Shown: positions 34,459 through 43,203 of the stretch, one piece after another
Position numbering within the stretch: the first letter of the stretch is position 1
Layout of the letters: every line of letters starts with the position of its first letter
Source: Burkholderiales bacterium
GTDB lineage: Bacteria; Pseudomonadota; Gammaproteobacteria; Burkholderiales; SG8-41
Length of the DNA: 54,913 bases
Assembly (NCBI GenBank): GCA_030833315.1
Contig: JAURHM010000016.1
Span: 1 to 54,913, forward strand
Reading direction: 5' to 3'
The notes under the pieces: generated by a model
Database searches by the model: none
What the model was told of the DNA's origin: nothing
The model's input: the letters and a program-made list of their open reading frames with translations, nothing else
Program-made: the position numbers and the translations under genes

Positions 34459-35544
34459 ATCGAACGCAAGACGCTGGGTTTGGCCGTCATCGGTTCCGGC
34501 CGTATCGGCGGCCTGCGCGCGCAACTGGCGGCAGGGCATCCCGCAGTACGCTTTATCGCGACGGCTGATCAGGATCCCCAAAAAGCAAAAGCGCTGGCAA
34601 AAAAAGTCGGTGCGGCCGTTCATTCTTCAGATAACGACGCGATTATTGCGCATCCCGATGTCAATGCCGTCATCGTATCGACCAGCGAAGGGGAACATCT
34701 CGCGCCGATCCTGAAAGCGCTGTCGCTGGGCAAGCCGGTACTGGTGGAAAAACCGATTGCCCTGTCGGTGGCCGATGCCGATCAGGTGATCCGCACCATC
34801 GAGAAGTCCGGCGTCGGCGTGCATGTCGGTTACAGCCGCCGTTACAAGGAACGCTACCTGATTGCCAAGGAACAGATCGTGCAAGGGCGTCTCGGCACGC
34901 TGACCGGCGGTGCGGCGCGGGTGTTCAACTCGCGCTCTCAGGCGCTGGGCATGCTCCAGCGCAATTCGCATGCCACGCCGGTGGTGGATGCGCTGACCTA
35001 TTACGTCGACCTGATGAACTGGTTCCACGAGGGTAACAAGCTGGTTGAAGTTTATGCGCGAGGCCAGAAGGGCGTGCTCAAGGCTGCCGGCTACGATCAT
35101 GTTGAAGACATCAGCTATGCGATCCTGACCTATGCCGACGGCGCAGTGATGAACCTCGGCATCAGTTACGCGCTGCCCGAAAAATATCCGGCGCTAGGTC
35201 ATGCGGCGCGCGTTGAACTGGTCGGCACCGACGGAGTGATGATTCTCGATGACGACCATACCGACCAGCTGATGTACACCGAGAAGGGCATCCCGCACGT
35301 CTATCTGCCTGATCATTTCGTCAACATGGTGTTCCTGCAGAGCGGCACGCCGGGCGACTGGGCGCTCGGGGAGTTCTGGGGCCCCATTGCCAACGAAACC
35401 CGGGCCTGGCTGGATCATCTGTCGATGGGCAAGGCCTGTTCGCTGGCAACGCCGCGCGAAGCCCGTCTCAATCTTGAAGTTACGCTGGCGATTGAACATT
35501 CTATGGCCACCGGGCGCGCAGTGACGCTGCCGCTCGCTCAATAA
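34459..35544 (+). CDS. Gfo/Idh/MocA-family oxidoreductase, probably starting at ATC
   Basis: About 361-aa NAD(P)-dependent dehydrogenase. LAVIGSGRIGGLRAQLA is the Rossmann loop, VNAVIVSTSEGEHLAPI and GKPVLVEKPIALSVADADQV carry the EKP motif, then GVGVHVGYSRRYKERY and the GFO/IDH C-terminal domain. The family N-terminus (ERKTLGLAV) has no ATG, GTG or TTG in a good position. An ATC at 34459 lies 7 nt after GGGGAG and gives the expected length, so an ATC start is proposed; a TTG at 34480 would begin right at the Rossmann strand, and a TTG at 34345 lacks a ribosome site. Bug receptor genes follow after 28 nt. Confidence 0.82.
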   Translation: MERKTLGLAVIGSGRIGGLRAQLAAGHPAVRFIATADQDPQKAKALAKKVGAAVHSSDNDAIIAHPDVNAVIVSTSEGEHLAPILKALSLGKPVLVEKPIALSVADADQVIRTIEKSGVGVHVGYSRRYKERYLIAKEQIVQGRLGTLTGGAARVFNSRSQALGMLQRNSHATPVVDALTYYVDLMNWFHEGNKLVEVYARGQKGVLKAAGYDHVEDISYAILTYADGAVMNLGISYALPEKYPALGHAARVELVGTDGVMILDDDHTDQLMYTEKGIPHVYLPDHFVNMVFLQSGTPGDWALGEFWGPIANETRAWLDHLSMGKACSLATPREARLNLEVTLAIEHSMATGRAVTLPLAQ

Positions 35545-35572
35545 ATTCCGAAAGTTAAATCAGTCAGGATTA

Positions 35573-36538
35573 ATGATGAGCAAGGTTTTTGCAGTAATGG
35601 CAGCGGTTTGTGCCATATCGGGTGTTGTTCATGCAGCCGACACTTATCCTTCACGGCCCATCCGCATGATCGTGGCTTATCCGCCGGGCGGCGGTACTGA
35701 TCAGGTCGGACGCGTATTGGCCGATCAGCTGACGGTGACGCTGGGCCAGAACGTCGTGGTGGATAACCGCGGCGGCGCGACCGGCAATATCGGTACCGAA
35801 CTCGCGGCACGCGCGGTGCCGGATGGCTACACGCTGCTGATGGGCAATGTCGCGCCCAATGCCGTCAATGTCAGTCTGTTCAAGAAGCTGGGCTTTGATC
35901 CGGTAAAAGATTTTGCACCGGTCAGCCTGGTGGCGGTGACGCCGAACATCCTGGTGGCGCATCCGTCGATGCCGGTTAAAACCATCAAGGAACTGATCGC
36001 CTACGCCAAGGCCAAGCCGGGCACGCTCAATTTCCCGTCCGCCGGTGTTGGCAGTTCCTCGCATCTCGCCGGTGAAATGCTCAAGTCGCTGGCCGGCATC
36101 AGCATGGTGCATATTCCATTCAAAGGCGGCGGTCCGGCGCTGGTCGCGGTGATTGCAGGTGAAGTGCAGATCATGTTTGCAACCATGCCGGCAGCGATGC
36201 CGCATGTGAAATCCGGAAAAGTGAAGCCGGTGGCGGTGACCACCGCGAAGCGTTCGCAGGCGATGCCGGAGTTGCCGACGATTGCCGAGTCCGGCGTCAA
36301 GGGTTATGAAGCTTCCACCTGGTATGGCCTGCTGGCGCCGGCACGCACGCCGCCGGCGATTGTTACGCGCTTGCACGCCCACACCGTGAAAATCCTCGCC
36401 GGTCCGACGCGGCAACGCCTAGAAGCCCAGGGCTTTGAGCCGGAGGGCGGTACGCCGGCGGAATTCGCTGCCTATATCAAGACTGAAATCGTCAAATGGG
36501 CGAAAGTCATCAAGGATGCGGGTATACCCGCCGAATAA
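35573..36538 (+). CDS. Bug/TctC-family solute receptor
   Basis: 321 aa, signal peptide to about residue 21 (SGVVHA-ADTYP). RMIVAYPPGGGTDQVGRVL, VVDNRGGATGNIG, PDGYTLLMGNVAPN and HIPFKGGGPAL are the receptor landmarks. Two ATG codons in a row follow an AGGA site. Placed 28 nt after the Gfo/Idh gene and 35 nt before a second receptor, forming a Bug pair. Confidence 0.93.
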   Translation: MMSKVFAVMAAVCAISGVVHAADTYPSRPIRMIVAYPPGGGTDQVGRVLADQLTVTLGQNVVVDNRGGATGNIGTELAARAVPDGYTLLMGNVAPNAVNVSLFKKLGFDPVKDFAPVSLVAVTPNILVAHPSMPVKTIKELIAYAKAKPGTLNFPSAGVGSSSHLAGEMLKSLAGISMVHIPFKGGGPALVAVIAGEVQIMFATMPAAMPHVKSGKVKPVAVTTAKRSQAMPELPTIAESGVKGYEASTWYGLLAPARTPPAIVTRLHAHTVKILAGPTRQRLEAQGFEPEGGTPAEFAAYIKTEIVKWAKVIKDAGIPAE

Positions 36539-36573
36539 GCGCCGTCGCTTGCGCCTGTTGCAGAGGAGCTGCC

Positions 36574-37539
36574 ATGTTCACCCGTTACCTGTTGTTGCTG
36601 GCTGCTGCCGTGTTGACCCTGCCGGTGCAGGCGCAGAACTATCCCAACCGGCCGATCCGTTTTGTCGTGCCTTTTCCGCCGGGCGGCGGCACTGACACCG
36701 TAGCGAGGCTGATCGCGCAACCGCTGGCTGAACGCCTGAAGCAGCAGATCATCATCGACAACCGCAGCGGCGCCAATGCCATCATCGGCACCGACATCGG
36801 CGCCAAGGCGCCGCCCGACGGTTATACCTGGGTATTTTGTCTGCCGGCCAGCGTGTCCGTGAATCCGACGCTGTACCGCAATTTGCCCTACGATCCGGCA
36901 CGGGATTTTTCGCCGGTGATCCAGTTGAATACGATCGCGTTGCTGTTGACGGTGGCCAATGCACTGCCGGCAAAAAATGTCGCCGAACTCGTTGCGCTGG
37001 CCAAGGCGAAACCGGGGACGCTGAATTACGCGTCTTCGGGCAACGGCGGTGCTGCGCATCTGGCGATGGCGCTGTTCAATGCCATGGCCGGGCTGAACAT
37101 GGTGCACATCCCGTACAAGGGCGGCGGTCCGGCAATGACCGATCTGATTTCGGGACAGGTGCAGATCATGGCGGGGCCGATGATTGCAGCGATGCCGCAT
37201 GTGAAATCCGGTCGCGTGCGTGCGCTGGCGGTGATGAGCCACAAGCGGATTCAGGGCATGCCCGATCTGCCGACGGCCGGCGAGACCGTCAAGGGATACG
37301 AGAGCAGCATCTGGCACGGCGTGCTGATGCCGAAATTCGTACCGCCGGCTATCCTGCGTCAGGTCAACCGCGAGATCAATGAACTGCTGAAACTGCCTGA
37401 AGTGCGCGAGCGCATGGCCGGGCAGGGTGCCGAAACTGTGGGCGGATCGCCCGAGGATTTTGCGGCATGGATCAAGGCCGATACCGAAAAATATTCAAAA
37501 CTGCTGAAGCAGATCGGTCTGGCCGGTACGGAGAAATAA
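36574..37539 (+). CDS. Bug/TctC-family solute receptor
   Basis: 321 aa, signal peptide to about residue 20 (LTLPVQA-QNYP). RFVVPFPPGGGTDTVARLI, IIIDNRSGANAIIG and HIPYKGGGPAMTD. The segment after PDGYT reads WVFCLPASVSVNPT, unlike the LLMG of other copies, suggesting a distinct ligand pocket. GAGGAG precedes the ATG at 36574; an in-frame extension upstream overlaps the previous gene and is not used. Confidence 0.93.
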   Translation: MFTRYLLLLAAAVLTLPVQAQNYPNRPIRFVVPFPPGGGTDTVARLIAQPLAERLKQQIIIDNRSGANAIIGTDIGAKAPPDGYTWVFCLPASVSVNPTLYRNLPYDPARDFSPVIQLNTIALLLTVANALPAKNVAELVALAKAKPGTLNYASSGNGGAAHLAMALFNAMAGLNMVHIPYKGGGPAMTDLISGQVQIMAGPMIAAMPHVKSGRVRALAVMSHKRIQGMPDLPTAGETVKGYESSIWHGVLMPKFVPPAILRQVNREINELLKLPEVRERMAGQGAETVGGSPEDFAAWIKADTEKYSKLLKQIGLAGTEK

Positions 37540-37642
37540 CAGACGGATATCAGTCACGGGTCTCCCGTGTCTGAAAACCGTTTTGAGGTACGCGTCGGAC
37601 AGCAGTGCAGTTTCCCAGTTCACCTTTGGAGGAGTGTGCATC

Positions 37643-38797
37643 ATGAAAGCCGGTTTTCTGTATTTTCCCGAAAGCTTCATGTGGTCGCAGGGCATGATGA
37701 TTGCCATCGAAATGGCGCGCTGGGGCGGTTCGGCGATCAGTGAAGTCGACCGTGTCGGCCGCCGGCTAAAAGGCAGGGTCGGTGACAACGAGGCCTGGGG
37801 CGCGGAATGGGAAAAAGAGGCGCAGCGCATTGAGGCGATGGCCGAGGCGGCAATGAAGGACAATTTCGTACTGTCGGCTGCGGGACACTATCTGCGCGCG
37901 GCAACCTATTATTTTGTCGGTGAACGTTTTATAGGACTCGGTCCGAAAAAAATCGAGCTCTACCAGAACTGCTTGCGCTGCTTCAGGATCGGTATCAAGC
38001 ATCGTTATCCGAATATCGAGCGTGTCGAAGTGCCCTATGAACATGAAGGCAATGCGACGGCGCTACCGGCCTGGTTCATGAAAGCGCCGGGTGAAGGCCC
38101 CAAACCTACGGTCGTGTTTTTTGACGGCCTGGACAGCACCAAGGAGCTGTCGATCCTGTTTGGCGGCGTCGAACTGGCGCTGCGCGGCATCAACACAATG
38201 GCTATCGACGGGCCTGGGCAGGGCGAAGCGCTGCGCCTGCAGAAGATTCCCAGCCGTCCCGACTATGAAGTGCCGGGCGGCGCCGCTTATGACTACGTGG
38301 CATCACGCAAGGATGTGGACCCGAAGCGCGTCGCGATCATGGCCTACAGCATGGGCGGTTATTACGCGCCGCGCGTAGCCGCTTTTGAGAAACGTTATGC
38401 CGCCTGCATAGCATGGGGCGGTCATTACGACTATCACGCCACCTGGATCACCCGCCGCAAAATCCAGGAATCCGGCGGTACCCAGCTGTCGGCCCCGCAC
38501 TACCAGTTGCCCTGGGTGATGGGTATGCCGGACATGGATTCGGCAATGAAAAAATGCGAGTTGTACAAGCTGGAGGGTGTGGCCAACAAGATCACTTGCC
38601 CCTTCCTGGTCACTCACGGCGAGGAAGATTCGATTTCGCCGGTGGCCAATGCGAAACTGCTGCATGACGCCGTCAGTTCCAAGAAAAAAACGCTCAAGGT
38701 GTTTACTGCTGAAGAGGGCGGCGCCGAGCACTGCCAGGGCGACAACCGTTTCCTGGGTGCGACTTACGTTGCCGACTGGATTGCTGCAAACCTTTGA
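37643..38797 (+). CDS. Alpha/beta hydrolase of the FrsA-like esterase type
   Basis: 384-aa hydrolase with an N-terminal helical cap region (residues 1-130) and a C-terminal alpha/beta core. PTVVFFDGLDSTKEL holds the oxyanion loop, MAIDGPGQGEALR follows, nucleophile serine in IMAYSMGGYYAPR (about residue 236), aspartate in HGEEDSIS and histidine in GAEHCQGD. This layout resembles FrsA and 2,6-dihydroxypseudooxynicotine hydrolase, some of which cleave C-C bonds. GGAGGAG lies upstream of the ATG at 37643. It is flanked by Bug genes on both sides. Confidence 0.88.
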   Translation: MKAGFLYFPESFMWSQGMMIAIEMARWGGSAISEVDRVGRRLKGRVGDNEAWGAEWEKEAQRIEAMAEAAMKDNFVLSAAGHYLRAATYYFVGERFIGLGPKKIELYQNCLRCFRIGIKHRYPNIERVEVPYEHEGNATALPAWFMKAPGEGPKPTVVFFDGLDSTKELSILFGGVELALRGINTMAIDGPGQGEALRLQKIPSRPDYEVPGGAAYDYVASRKDVDPKRVAIMAYSMGGYYAPRVAAFEKRYAACIAWGGHYDYHATWITRRKIQESGGTQLSAPHYQLPWVMGMPDMDSAMKKCELYKLEGVANKITCPFLVTHGEEDSISPVANAKLLHDAVSSKKKTLKVFTAEEGGAEHCQGDNRFLGATYVADWIAANL

Positions 38798-38835
38798 TGC
38801 GGATTTGGGCCGGCTTGCCGGCGGAGGAGGGAATC

Positions 38836-39819
38836 ATGAAACGGATGGCCTGTTTCGGGCAGTACGCAGTCCTGGTGGCGATGATCACGGTGACCGGTGT
38901 TGTATTGCCGGTTGCAGCGCAATCCTTTCCGGCCAAGCCGGTACGGATCATCGTGCCGTATCCGCCGGGCGGCCCGCTTGACGATGTGGCGCGCGCCCTC
39001 GGCCAGAAACTGTCGCTGGTCTGGGGGCAACAGGTGCTGATTGACAATCGCAGCGGCGCCGGCGGCAGCATCGGCGCCGACGTGGTGGCGAAGTCGCCGC
39101 CCGACGGTTACACGATGGTGCTCGCCAATTCCGGGCCGATGACCATCAACGTGTCCCTGCGCAAGGACCTGCCCTACGATCCGCAAAAGGATCTCGCACC
39201 GGTGACGCAGATCATCAGCGGGCCGATGGTGCTGGTGGTGCACCCCTCGCTGCCGGTGAAATCGGTGAAGGACCTGATCGCGCTGGCGCGCAGCAATCCG
39301 GGAAAGCTCAATTACGCCTCGGCCGGCGTCGGCAATCTGCAGCACCTCGGCATGGAACATCTGCAGGCGCTGGCGAAGATCAAGATGAATCATGTGCCGT
39401 ACAAGGGCGCGGCACCGGCCTTCATCGACACGCTGAGCGGCCGCATCGATTTGCAGTTCGCCAACATCGTCGGCGTGCTGCCGCATGTCGAGAACAAGCG
39501 CGTGCGCGCCATCGCCATCTCGGCGTCACGCGGGGCTTCGGTGCTGCCGGATGTCCCGGGTGTTTCGGCGACGTTGCCGGCTTTTGATCTCGACGGCTGG
39601 ATGGGATTGTTTGTCCGCGCCGGTACGGCGCAGGACATCATCGCCAAGCTGCATCGCGATCTGGCCGCTGTTGTGCAAAGCCCGGATTACCGCGAGCGTT
39701 TTGCCAAGCGTGGCGCCGATGTCGTGGTTGGCGGGCCCGAAGGCCTGGCCAAAATCGTGCGTGAGGAAATCCCGCTCTATGCCGGCATCATCAAATCGGC
39801 AAAGATCACACCTGAGTAA
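38836..39819 (+). CDS. Bug/TctC-family solute receptor with unusual ligand loop
   Basis: 327 aa, signal peptide to about residue 28 (GVVLPVAA-QSFP). The ligand loop reads PPGGPLDDVARAL, so the GGTD element becomes GGPLD. LIDNRSGAGGSIG, PDGYTMVLANSGPM and HVPYKGAAPAFID follow. A GGAGGAGGG ribosome site precedes the ATG at 38836. It is 38 nt after the FrsA-like hydrolase and 27 nt before the second SMP-30 gene. Confidence 0.92.
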   Translation: MKRMACFGQYAVLVAMITVTGVVLPVAAQSFPAKPVRIIVPYPPGGPLDDVARALGQKLSLVWGQQVLIDNRSGAGGSIGADVVAKSPPDGYTMVLANSGPMTINVSLRKDLPYDPQKDLAPVTQIISGPMVLVVHPSLPVKSVKDLIALARSNPGKLNYASAGVGNLQHLGMEHLQALAKIKMNHVPYKGAAPAFIDTLSGRIDLQFANIVGVLPHVENKRVRAIAISASRGASVLPDVPGVSATLPAFDLDGWMGLFVRAGTAQDIIAKLHRDLAAVVQSPDYRERFAKRGADVVVGGPEGLAKIVREEIPLYAGIIKSAKITPE

Positions 39820-39846
39820 GCTCAACGATTCAACGGAGTCGCAAAA

Positions 39847-40767
39847 ATGTCTTTTTTTGAACCGCCGCGGCTTATCGAAGCCGACGTGTTTGCTGCCGTT
39901 CCCGACCGTCTGCGCAAGGGCGGTGCACCCTCCAGCTGGATCGACGCCAATCATCCGGGATCAAAGCTGGATTGTTTCCTCGAAGGTCCGGCTTTTGACC
40001 GCGACGGCAATCTGTACATGGTCGATATTCCTTACGGCCGCATCCTGCGCATGTCGCCGACTGGCGAGTTCGATGTTGCCGCCGAATACGATGGCTGGCC
40101 CAATGGCATTGCCATCCACAAGGACGGTTCGATTTTCATTGCGGATTACCGCCGCGGCATCCTGCGCTGCGATCCGAAGACCGGTCGTGTCGAGGATTTC
40201 CTGACGCACAACCAGTCCGAAGGTTTCAAAGGCGTCAACGACCTGACTTTTTCGCGTGACGGTGATCTCTACTTCACCGACCAGGGACAGACCGGCATTC
40301 ATGATCCCACCGGCCGTGTTTACCGCCATGGCGCCGACGGGCGCCTCGATTGCCTGATTACCAACGGGCCCAGCCCCAACGGCATCGTGCTCGATCCGCA
40401 GGACAAGGTAATGTATGTGGCGATGACGCGTGCCAACTGCATGTGGCATTGCCCGCTGAAAGGCAGCGGCATTTCGAAAGCGGGTGTGTTCGCCGTACTG
40501 CCGGGTATTCACGGACCTGACGGTCTGGCGATGGACGAGGCGGGCAATCTGTCGGCGGCGCACGCGCGGCCCGGCATCGTCTGGCTGTTCAGCCCGATGG
40601 GTGAGCCACTGGCCCGTGTGCAAAGTCGCAAGCCAGGCAATCGCATGACCAACATGGCCTACGGCGGTGTGGATTGCAAGACGCTGTATGTTGTCGATTC
40701 CTATCGAGGCGAAATACTTAGGGCGCCGATGCCGGTGGCCGGCAAAGTGCTGTATTCCCACCTGTAA
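39847..40767 (+). CDS. SMP-30/gluconolactonase-family protein (copy 2)
   Basis: 306 aa, equal in length to the copy at 31703-32623. FLEGPAFDRDGNLYMVDIPYG (metal glutamate), NDLTFSRDGDLYFTDQG, SPNGIVLD and HGPDGLAMDEAGNLSAAH are the propeller's metal and active-site segments. No signal peptide, so probably cytoplasmic. It sits between two Bug genes in a tight plus-strand operon. Likely lactone hydrolase with unknown substrate. Confidence 0.9.
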   Translation: MSFFEPPRLIEADVFAAVPDRLRKGGAPSSWIDANHPGSKLDCFLEGPAFDRDGNLYMVDIPYGRILRMSPTGEFDVAAEYDGWPNGIAIHKDGSIFIADYRRGILRCDPKTGRVEDFLTHNQSEGFKGVNDLTFSRDGDLYFTDQGQTGIHDPTGRVYRHGADGRLDCLITNGPSPNGIVLDPQDKVMYVAMTRANCMWHCPLKGSGISKAGVFAVLPGIHGPDGLAMDEAGNLSAAHARPGIVWLFSPMGEPLARVQSRKPGNRMTNMAYGGVDCKTLYVVDSYRGEILRAPMPVAGKVLYSHL

Positions 40768-40777
40768 GGTAAAAATA

Positions 40778-41746
40778 ATGAACAAATTCAATAATTTATT
40801 GATCACCGCGACCATGCTCGGCGCTGCGACGCTGGCCCATGCGCAGGTCAACTATCCGGTGCGCGCCGTGCGCGTGATCGTGCCCTCAGCGCCGGGCGGC
40901 GGCACCGACATCTCGGCGCGCATCATCGCGCCGCAGCTGACCGCTTTCCTCGGCCAGCAGGTCATCGTCGAAAACCGCGCCGGTGCCGGCACTATGATCG
41001 GCGGTGAGGCGGTGGCGCGCGCAGTACCGGACGGTTACACGCTGCTGATGGGGGTTAGCACGCTGGCGATCAATCCGGCGATGTACAAAAAAGTGCCCTA
41101 TGACGCGCTGAAGGATTTCGCGCCGATCTCGCAGGCGGTGTCGCTGTCGAATGTGCTGACGGTGCATCCTTCACTGCCGGTGCGCAACCTGAAGGAGTTT
41201 ATCGCACTGGTGAAGCCGCGACCGGGACAGGTCAATTTCGCGTCGGCCGGCGTCGGCACCAGCCCGCACCTTTCGATGGAACTGTTTCTGGTGATGACCG
41301 GCCTGAAAATGCTTCACGTTCCCTACAAGGGCTCGGGGCCTGGCGTTACCGACCTGGTGGCCGGTCATGTGCCGGCGATGATGCCCAATATGCTGTCTGC
41401 GCAACCGCACATCAAGAGCGGCCGTCTGCGCGCGCTCGGCGTCACCGGCAGCAAGCGTGCGCCGGGCGCGGAAGACATTCCTACCATCGCCGAAGCCGGC
41501 GTGCCGGGTTATGAAGCGGTGCAGTGGTATGGCCTGTTGGCGCCGGCTGCCACCTCGCGCGACATCATCATCAAACTGCATACCGGCGTGGTGCGTGCCT
41601 TGCAGAACCCCGATGTGCGGCAACGTTTACTGAACGACGGCGCCGAGCCGGTGGGCAGCAGCCCGGAAGAATTCACCAACTACCTGCGTGCCGAAACCGC
41701 CAAGTGGGCGAAGGTGGTGCAGGCGGCCGGCATCAAGCCGGAATGA
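40778..41746 (+). CDS. Bug/TctC-family solute receptor, operon with second MmgE/PrpD gene
   Basis: 322 aa, signal peptide to about residue 22 (ATLAHA-QVNYP). RVIVPSAPGGGTDISARII, VIVENRAGAGTMIG, PDGYTLLMGVSTLAINP and HVPYKGSGPGVTD. The ATG at 40778 gives a proper signal peptide; longer in-frame starts lie inside the previous gene. 10 nt follow SMP-30 copy 2 and 24 nt precede MmgE/PrpD copy 2, so the three are likely co-translated. Confidence 0.93.
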   Translation: MNKFNNLLITATMLGAATLAHAQVNYPVRAVRVIVPSAPGGGTDISARIIAPQLTAFLGQQVIVENRAGAGTMIGGEAVARAVPDGYTLLMGVSTLAINPAMYKKVPYDALKDFAPISQAVSLSNVLTVHPSLPVRNLKEFIALVKPRPGQVNFASAGVGTSPHLSMELFLVMTGLKMLHVPYKGSGPGVTDLVAGHVPAMMPNMLSAQPHIKSGRLRALGVTGSKRAPGAEDIPTIAEAGVPGYEAVQWYGLLAPAATSRDIIIKLHTGVVRALQNPDVRQRLLNDGAEPVGSSPEEFTNYLRAETAKWAKVVQAAGIKPE

Positions 41747-41770
41747 TCTGAACCTGACGAGCAAGGCGTA

Positions 41771-43156
41771 ATGTCTTCATCCGTAAAAAAATCACCGCCG
41801 AAAATTTCACCGTTGATGCGCAAGCTGGCGACTTATATCGCCAATGCGCGCCGTCGTTCTTTGCCGGCGGCCGTCACCGAACGCGCCAAACACCACCTGC
41901 TCGACACCATCGCCGCGATGCTCTCCGGCTCACGGCTGCTGCCGGGTCGGCGAGCGATTGAATTTGTGGCTACCCAGGGTGGTGTACCGGAGGCGACGGT
42001 GATCGGTTCGACCCTCGTCACCAGTGCCATCAACGCCGCCCTGGCCAACGGCATGCATGCCCATGCCGACGAAACCGATGACACGTATTACCTCGCGCTG
42101 GTGCATCCGGGCTGCGGCGTGGTGCCTGCGGCGCTGGCGCTGGCCGAGCGCGAACGTGCCAGTGGCACCGAACTGCTGCGGGCCGTGGTGCTGGGTTATG
42201 ACATCTGCGCACGCATGTCGATTGCGCTGGGCATCGAACGTTTCCGCGAACGTGGCCATTCCACCCACAGCTTCGGTCATATGTTCGGTGCGGCTGCTTC
42301 TGCGGCGGCGATACTGAAGCTCAATTTTGACCAGACGCGTTATCTGCTGTCCTATACCGCGCAGCAGGCCTCCGGCCTTTCATGCTGGGCGCGCGACATC
42401 GAACATATCGAAAAAGCTTTTGATTTCGGCGGCATGCCGGCGCGCAACGGCGTGACGGCAGGGCTGATGTCATCGATGAAGTTCACCGGTGTCGAGGACG
42501 TATTTGACGGCGACCGCAGCTTTTTCCATGCTCATGGCCTGACCGCAAGTCCGGAAAAACTGGTCAAGGATCTGGGCCGCACTTACGAAATCATGAACAC
42601 CTCGATCAAGCGCTGGGCTATCGGTTATCCGATCCAGGCGCCGATCGATGCAGTGCTGAACCTCATCGTCAAACACCGCATTACGGCGAATGATGTCGAG
42701 CGCGTCGTGGTCACCATTGACGATCAGGGCGCACGTACTGTCAACCAGCGCACGATGGCGAGTATCAACATCCAGCATCTGGTGGCGGTGATGCTGCTCG
42801 ACGGTGACATCAGCTTTGCCTCGGCGCATGACGACCGCCGCGTGCGGGATTCCCGGGTGCTGAAGCTGAAGGAACGCATCACTCTGCAGGGCAGTGCGGC
42901 ACTGGGCCGGGCGAAGACCACCCAGGCCATCGTCGAGATCATCACCCGCGACGGTCGCCGCCTGCGCCATCACACCAAAGCGGTGCGCGGTACGGCGGCG
43001 AATCCGATGCCCCGCGCCGAGGTCGAAGCCAAGGCCCGCGACCTGCTGCTGCCGGTGATCGGTCCGCGGCGCACGACTCGTCTGGTCGACACCATGTGGC
43101 ATATCGAGGGCCTGCGGGACGCGAGTACGCTGCGGCCCCTGCTGCAAGTAAAATAA
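41771..43156 (+). CDS. MmgE/PrpD-family protein (copy 2)
   Basis: 461 aa. This is the broad MmgE/PrpD family rather than close PrpD: AKHHLLDTIAAMLSGS, NAALANGMHAHADETDDTYY, LVHPGCGVVPAALALAE, ELLRAVVLGYDICARMSIAL, STHSFGHMFGAAASAAAILK and INIQHLVAVMLLDGDISF. Known members dehydrate 2-methylcitrate or bind itaconate-like acids; most are uncharacterised. It follows the Bug gene and precedes the amidohydrolase by 47 nt. It differs substantially from the copy at 29778, so the two probably act on different acids. Confidence 0.9.
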   Translation: MSSSVKKSPPKISPLMRKLATYIANARRRSLPAAVTERAKHHLLDTIAAMLSGSRLLPGRRAIEFVATQGGVPEATVIGSTLVTSAINAALANGMHAHADETDDTYYLALVHPGCGVVPAALALAERERASGTELLRAVVLGYDICARMSIALGIERFRERGHSTHSFGHMFGAAASAAAILKLNFDQTRYLLSYTAQQASGLSCWARDIEHIEKAFDFGGMPARNGVTAGLMSSMKFTGVEDVFDGDRSFFHAHGLTASPEKLVKDLGRTYEIMNTSIKRWAIGYPIQAPIDAVLNLIVKHRITANDVERVVVTIDDQGARTVNQRTMASINIQHLVAVMLLDGDISFASAHDDRRVRDSRVLKLKERITLQGSAALGRAKTTQAIVEIITRDGRRLRHHTKAVRGTAANPMPRAEVEAKARDLLLPVIGPRRTTRLVDTMWHIEGLRDASTLRPLLQVK

Positions 43157-43203
43157 CGCTTGTTACATCAACCCTGACTTCAAATAAACGGAACCGGAAT
43201 CCC

